This document shows, one piece after another, positions 6,822 to 9,384 of a stretch of 9,384 bases of DNA; the stretch's first letter is position 1, and each line of letters begins with the position of its first letter. The stretch is from NCBI GenBank assembly GCA_003152555.1, contig PMAL01000022.1:179-9562 (forward strand). Reading direction: 5' to 3'. This DNA comes from Acidimicrobiaceae bacterium (lineage in GTDB: Bacteria > Actinomycetota > Acidimicrobiia > Acidimicrobiales > RAAP-2). A model generated the notes under the pieces. That model was not told the DNA's origin and did no database searches. It was given only the letters and a program-made list of their open reading frames with translations. Position numbers and translations under genes: made by a program.

Positions 6822-6948
6822 CCAACAGGACGCGAGACCCGGGCGGAACACCGCCGGTTAACGAGTCAACACCCCATCTGAGAATCAAACGTTTGATGAA
6901 CTGCCGAACCTTCAGCAGTCCCCTACTAGCATCAAACGGGTCTCATTT

Positions 6949-6970
6949 TAGGCTTCATATTTCCGCAACA
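6949..6970 (+). repeat. 22-bp direct repeat, copy 2
   Basis: Partner of 4388-4409, 20/22 identical and in the same orientation. It lies about 200 bases upstream of the enolase start and about 270 bases upstream of the LCP gene. Similarity between the two sites fades quickly outside the 22 bases. Confidence 0.5.
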
Positions 6971-7241
6971 TATCCAAACCAGACCTGTGAGCGAAAACAC
7001 GCTGTTGGAAACAAATTAGTGTCCAGGAAACCCGACTCGATTCAGGACCGCTGCCCGGTGAGATTCTGAGCAACCAGGGCACTCAATGAATTTTGACAAT
7101 GTAAGTTTCTGCGCCACGCACTAGATATGCGCTACTTCGGACCTACCCCTCCGCGACATCCCCCGGTGTTTTCGAAGTTGCGCTTAGGCCCCACAACGTC
7201 GATTGCTTCGAGCGATTCTAACCCAGCGATAGATTCGCTTA

Positions 7242-8630
7242 ATGGCTAACGGACGTGATATCACTCCTGAAGGGCCCGCGTCTCGAAGCAGATCGCCTTC
7301 GAGGAAGGACATTGCGAACCAACAGCGCCTCATAGCACTCGGCGAAGCAGTCAATCAGAAGAGTGGCGTACGCCGCCCGCCACGAAATGAACGAGCTCAT
7401 CGTGTTCGCCGCCGAATCATCATCGCTGCCGCGACGCTCCTCGTTGTGGTCGCGGTGGTCCTAGGCGGGAGCTACCTCTACGCCCTTTGGCGTTTTCACC
7501 AAATTCCTACGATCGCTGTGAAGCATGAATATAAAGCGATCTCCGGTAAGCCCTTTAACATCCTGATGATTGGCTCGGACTCGCGAGCGGGACTCTCAGG
7601 TCTCTTGGCCAAGCAGACGGGCGCAACGACTACTCCGGGCCAACGCAGTGACGTCGTAAAGATCGTGCACGTCGACCCCGACGCGGGCACCATTTCGATG
7701 GTGTCGATTCCTCGCGATACCGTGGTGACCCTGTTGGCGGACCAGTCGCTCTACGGCAAGTTCAATCGCATCAACGTCAACTTCGGAAACGGTCCGTCAC
7801 TGCTCGTCCAGACCATCACCGACAATTTTGGCATCCCCATCAACCAGACCATCGTCGTTAGTTTCGCCGGTCTCATTAACGCCGCCGACGCGCTTGGTGG
7901 AGTTCATCTCTACTTCCCCTATCCGTCGAGGGATCCCTATTCGGGGCTCAACATACCTCGTCGAGGCTGCCAATTGATTCAGGGGTTTCAGGCGCTCGCG
8001 GTCACGCGAAGCCGTCACATGTACTACAACGTCAAAGGACTGCGTTACTGGCCCCGAAACGCCACGGGACTCGCTCTAGAAAACAGCACCGCCATCGACG
8101 ACGAGGTGTACAACGATGGCTGGGACTACGACCCGACGAGCGACTTCGGGCGAATTATCCGCCAGGACGCCTTTTTGCGCGCCATGGTCGACCAGGCCAA
8201 GAATCTTTACAACCCCCTCACGGTCAACTCGTTCCTTTCCAAGTTGCCCCAAGGGATCACGCTCGACCGGAACTTCTCTTTGCACGAACTCATCGGTTTG
8301 GCGGTCCGCTTTCACAGCATCAACGCCAACGCCATTCAGACCTATACGTTGCCCACGCTGCCGGCGGACAATCCCACTCTCGGCGACGTGCTCTTCGTTA
8401 ATCAACCAGCCGCGCAAAAATTGTTGGTACAAATCTTCGGCAGTGAACTCATGGCGCCTGCGGATCCGCCACCTAACGATTCACTGCAGACGCCGCCCCC
8501 AGTGATAACGACCACGACGAGCACGACAACGATCAGCCCGCCGCCGAGTAAGAATAAGTCGAAGTCGACAACAACGACGACGACGAATCCCACTTTGGCG
8601 CAGCCCAACTTTGACCCGAGACCCTGTTAG
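7242..8630 (+). CDS. LytR-CpsA-Psr (LCP) family cell-wall glycopolymer transferase
   Basis: LCP enzymes move polyprenyl-phosphate-linked glycopolymers (teichoic acid, arabinogalactan or capsule) onto peptidoglycan outside the membrane. The 462 residues start with a basic cytosolic segment (1-58), then one membrane helix (about 59-82). The LCP domain follows with NILMIGSDSR (106-115), RSDVVKIVHVD (135-145), SIPRDTVV (155-162), INAADALGGVHLY (212-224), QALAVTRSRH (250-259) and RIIRQDAFLRA (304-314). These hold the Arg and Asp residues that bind the lipid pyrophosphate and Mg2+ in known members. About 40 residues (260-300, Tyr/Trp/Asn-rich) separate the RSRH and RIIRQ motifs, longer than usual. 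The tail (about 407-462) is Pro/Thr-rich with runs of Thr and ends DPRPC. No strong ribosome-binding site precedes the ATG at 7242. The partner polymer cannot be told from this window. Confidence 0.9.
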   Translation: MANGRDITPEGPASRSRSPSRKDIANQQRLIALGEAVNQKSGVRRPPRNERAHRVRRRIIIAAATLLVVVAVVLGGSYLYALWRFHQIPTIAVKHEYKAISGKPFNILMIGSDSRAGLSGLLAKQTGATTTPGQRSDVVKIVHVDPDAGTISMVSIPRDTVVTLLADQSLYGKFNRINVNFGNGPSLLVQTITDNFGIPINQTIVVSFAGLINAADALGGVHLYFPYPSRDPYSGLNIPRRGCQLIQGFQALAVTRSRHMYYNVKGLRYWPRNATGLALENSTAIDDEVYNDGWDYDPTSDFGRIIRQDAFLRAMVDQAKNLYNPLTVNSFLSKLPQGITLDRNFSLHELIGLAVRFHSINANAIQTYTLPTLPADNPTLGDVLFVNQPAAQKLLVQIFGSELMAPADPPPNDSLQTPPPVITTTTSTTTISPPPSKNKSKSTTTTTTNPTLAQPNFDPRPC

Positions 8631-8633
8631 GCA

Positions 8634-8795
8634 ATGCGAGGCGAAGAAGGTTCGTCAAGCCGATCAACGCCTGTGCGCAGAGTGAAAGACAAAAGTGTCA
8701 GCGGGTTCACTCTCACAAGTGATCCATCGGCAGTCCCCTTTGCCTATTGGGCCTATCTGCATGTATTCCCGCCCGGCCCCCGTAACCCGCATTGA
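8634..8795 (+). CDS. candidate small ORF after the LCP gene
   Basis: ATG at 8634, three bases after the LCP stop, gives 53 residues: a Ser/Arg/Lys-rich start (MRGEEGSSSRSTPVRRVKDK), then FTLTSDPSAVPFAYWAYLHV and a Pro-rich end. AGG stands only two bases before the ATG, too close for good initiation, though coupling to the LCP stop is possible. Third-position GC is about half, lower than in the clear genes. No family recognised. Its TGA overlaps a TTG that opens the next frame. Confidence 0.25.
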   Translation: MRGEEGSSSRSTPVRRVKDKSVSGFTLTSDPSAVPFAYWAYLHVFPPGPRNPH

Positions 8796-8956
8796 CCATC
8801 ATCGGGAACGCTTTCGGGTCTGGGGACAATTATCTAAGTGTGGGGGTACGACGAGCCGAAGAACAAGAAAGCGCAGAGGAGTCGATCGTCGACCCCGTGG
8901 CTGTCGTGGCGCCCGTTTCGCTACGTCGAGAATATGTTGTCCTTTCCAATCCCTGA
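8792..8956 (+). CDS. candidate small ORF, overlaps the previous one
   Basis: TTG at 8792 overlaps the stop at 8793-8795; GTG at 8840 is a second possible start, giving 54 or 38 residues. The C-terminal half is acidic, then hydrophobic: RRAEEQESAEESIVDPVAVV, then APVSLRREYVVLSNP. It is in the same frame as the protein starting at 8996, parted by one TGA and 13 further codons. That allows two readings: a separate short peptide, or an old N-terminal part of the downstream gene cut off by a stop. No ribosome-binding site is evident. Confidence 0.25.
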   Translation: MTIIGNAFGSGDNYLSVGVRRAEEQESAEESIVDPVAVVAPVSLRREYVVLSNP

Positions 8957-8995
8957 GGCAACGACAACCGTCACTCCTGTTACCGTAACGACAAG

Positions 8996-9384
8996 ATGCG
9001 CAATTCCCCCAACGCCTTGCCCCAACGTCGTTGGTCCCTGCGAATCATTCTCTCCGTGGTACTCATCGCACTCCTTCTTACCGGAATGGGGCTCGAGCTC
9101 ACGAAAAGAACGTCGGCTGCGTCTTCGACAACCACGTCATCAACGACAACCACCGCGACCAGACCGTCGGGTTCTAGCACTAATACGACCACTACCACTT
9201 CACCTCCGTCGACTTCAACGCCGTCCCAGTCACCCGTCTCGGACCCACTCGCATTGAATGAACCGTCGCACGGTTGTGGATTCGCGATGACACCCGATTC
9301 CGCCACGACGTCAACTACGACCGCAGTGACTTCATCAGCAACTTCAACGACTACCACGCCTTTGTCAACGTCAACGTCAACGTC
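8996..9384 (+). CDS. Ser/Thr-rich single-pass membrane or exported protein (partial, 3' end beyond window)
   Basis: ATG 8996 is the only start after an in-frame TGA at 8954-8956, and the frame is open to the right edge (129 complete codons). A basic N-terminus (MRNSPNALPQRRWSLR) precedes one hydrophobic segment (about 15-33). From residue 38 on, the chain is mostly Ser, Thr and Pro, with a single more ordered piece (DPLALNEPSHGCGFAMTPD). This fits a flexible, possibly O-glycosylated spacer outside the membrane, before a domain that lies beyond the window. The preceding LCP protein has a similar Thr-rich tail, hinting at a shared envelope location. There is no strong ribosome-binding site. The identity cannot be set without the missing C-terminal domain. 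Confidence 0.65.
   Translation, partial: MRNSPNALPQRRWSLRIILSVVLIALLLTGMGLELTKRTSAASSTTTSSTTTTATRPSGSSTNTTTTTSPPSTSTPSQSPVSDPLALNEPSHGCGFAMTPDSATTSTTTAVTSSATSTTTTPLSTSTST
9365..9384 (+). repeat. 6-bp tandem repeat at the right edge
   Basis: The hexamer TCAACG repeats three times plus TC, encoding Ser-Thr pairs in the gene starting at 8996, and continues past the window. Copy-number change would alter spacer length without breaking the frame. Confidence 0.6.

Larger units (their letters stand above)
6748..7241. other. 494-base divergent intergenic region
   Basis: This separates the enolase operon (minus) from the LCP gene (plus) and should hold both promoters. Seen in it: the enolase ribosome-binding site and a weak promoter, the second 22-bp repeat copy (6949-6970), and a TTGACA at 7093-7098 with no -10 at normal spacing. 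No convincing gene was seen. Confidence 0.5.

Noticed and set aside
6748..6888. 47-residue N-terminal extension of enolase
   Set aside because: Enolase homology and the strong AAGGGAGG both point to the ATG at 6747; the extension has no family support.
7093..7098. Perfect TTGACA as -35 of an LCP promoter
   Set aside because: The nearest -10-like TAGATA (7122-7127) is 23 bases away, too far for a normal promoter.
8838..9257. 139-residue plus-strand frame across the start of the Thr-rich gene
   Set aside because: It turns into Arg/Pro/His-rich out-of-frame sequence, while the frame from 8996 has a clean membrane segment and Thr-rich spacer.
8980..9357. Minus-strand Val/Asp-rich frame opposite the Thr-rich gene
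   Set aside because: Runs of Val and Asp are the expected antisense of Thr/Ser repeat codons.

Overview
The window looks like chromosomal DNA of a moderately GC-rich actinobacterium. The evidence is an LCP-family (LytR-CpsA-Psr) cell-wall ligase with a long Thr/Pro-rich tail, an IS3-type transposase fragment of the actinobacterial type, GTG/TTG start candidates, and Actinobacteria-like enolase sequence. A member of Acidimicrobiia is a reasonable guess, but the sequence does not fix the class.

Layout, left to right. At 1-290 a possible partial reading frame leaves the left edge on the minus strand. At 316-2967 (+) lies a complete MgtA-like P-type ATPase, followed by a hairpin. At 2968-3693 is a mosaic of gene debris: a minus-strand fragment resembling the tail of an exported protein, a 17-bp palindrome, and the first ~50 codons of an IS3-type orfA. 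The orfA fragment runs in frame into a small membrane-anchored protein (own likely start 3694, end 4200). At 4201-4642 is a gap with an 11-bp-stem inverted repeat. At 6747-4643 (-) is a two-gene operon: a somewhat divergent but catalytically intact enolase, then a protein with prenyltransferase/squalene-cyclase-type repeats whose ribosome-binding site overlaps the enolase stop codon. At 6748-7241 is the divergent promoter region. At 7242-8630 (+) is the LCP protein. Two small overlapping candidate ORFs follow, then a Ser/Thr-rich single-pass membrane protein (8996 to the right edge).

How the parts may work together. The right-hand genes fit a cell-envelope neighbourhood: LCP enzymes attach polymers to peptidoglycan, and the next protein has an N-terminal membrane anchor and a similar Thr/Ser-rich outer segment. 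The ATPase probably imports Mg2+. The enolase/toroid pair is the least conventional unit. It is translationally close-coupled, the enolase departs from several usually invariant signature positions, and the pair is bracketed by a 22-bp direct repeat (20/22 identical). No classical defence, CRISPR, prophage or RNA-gene feature is visible.
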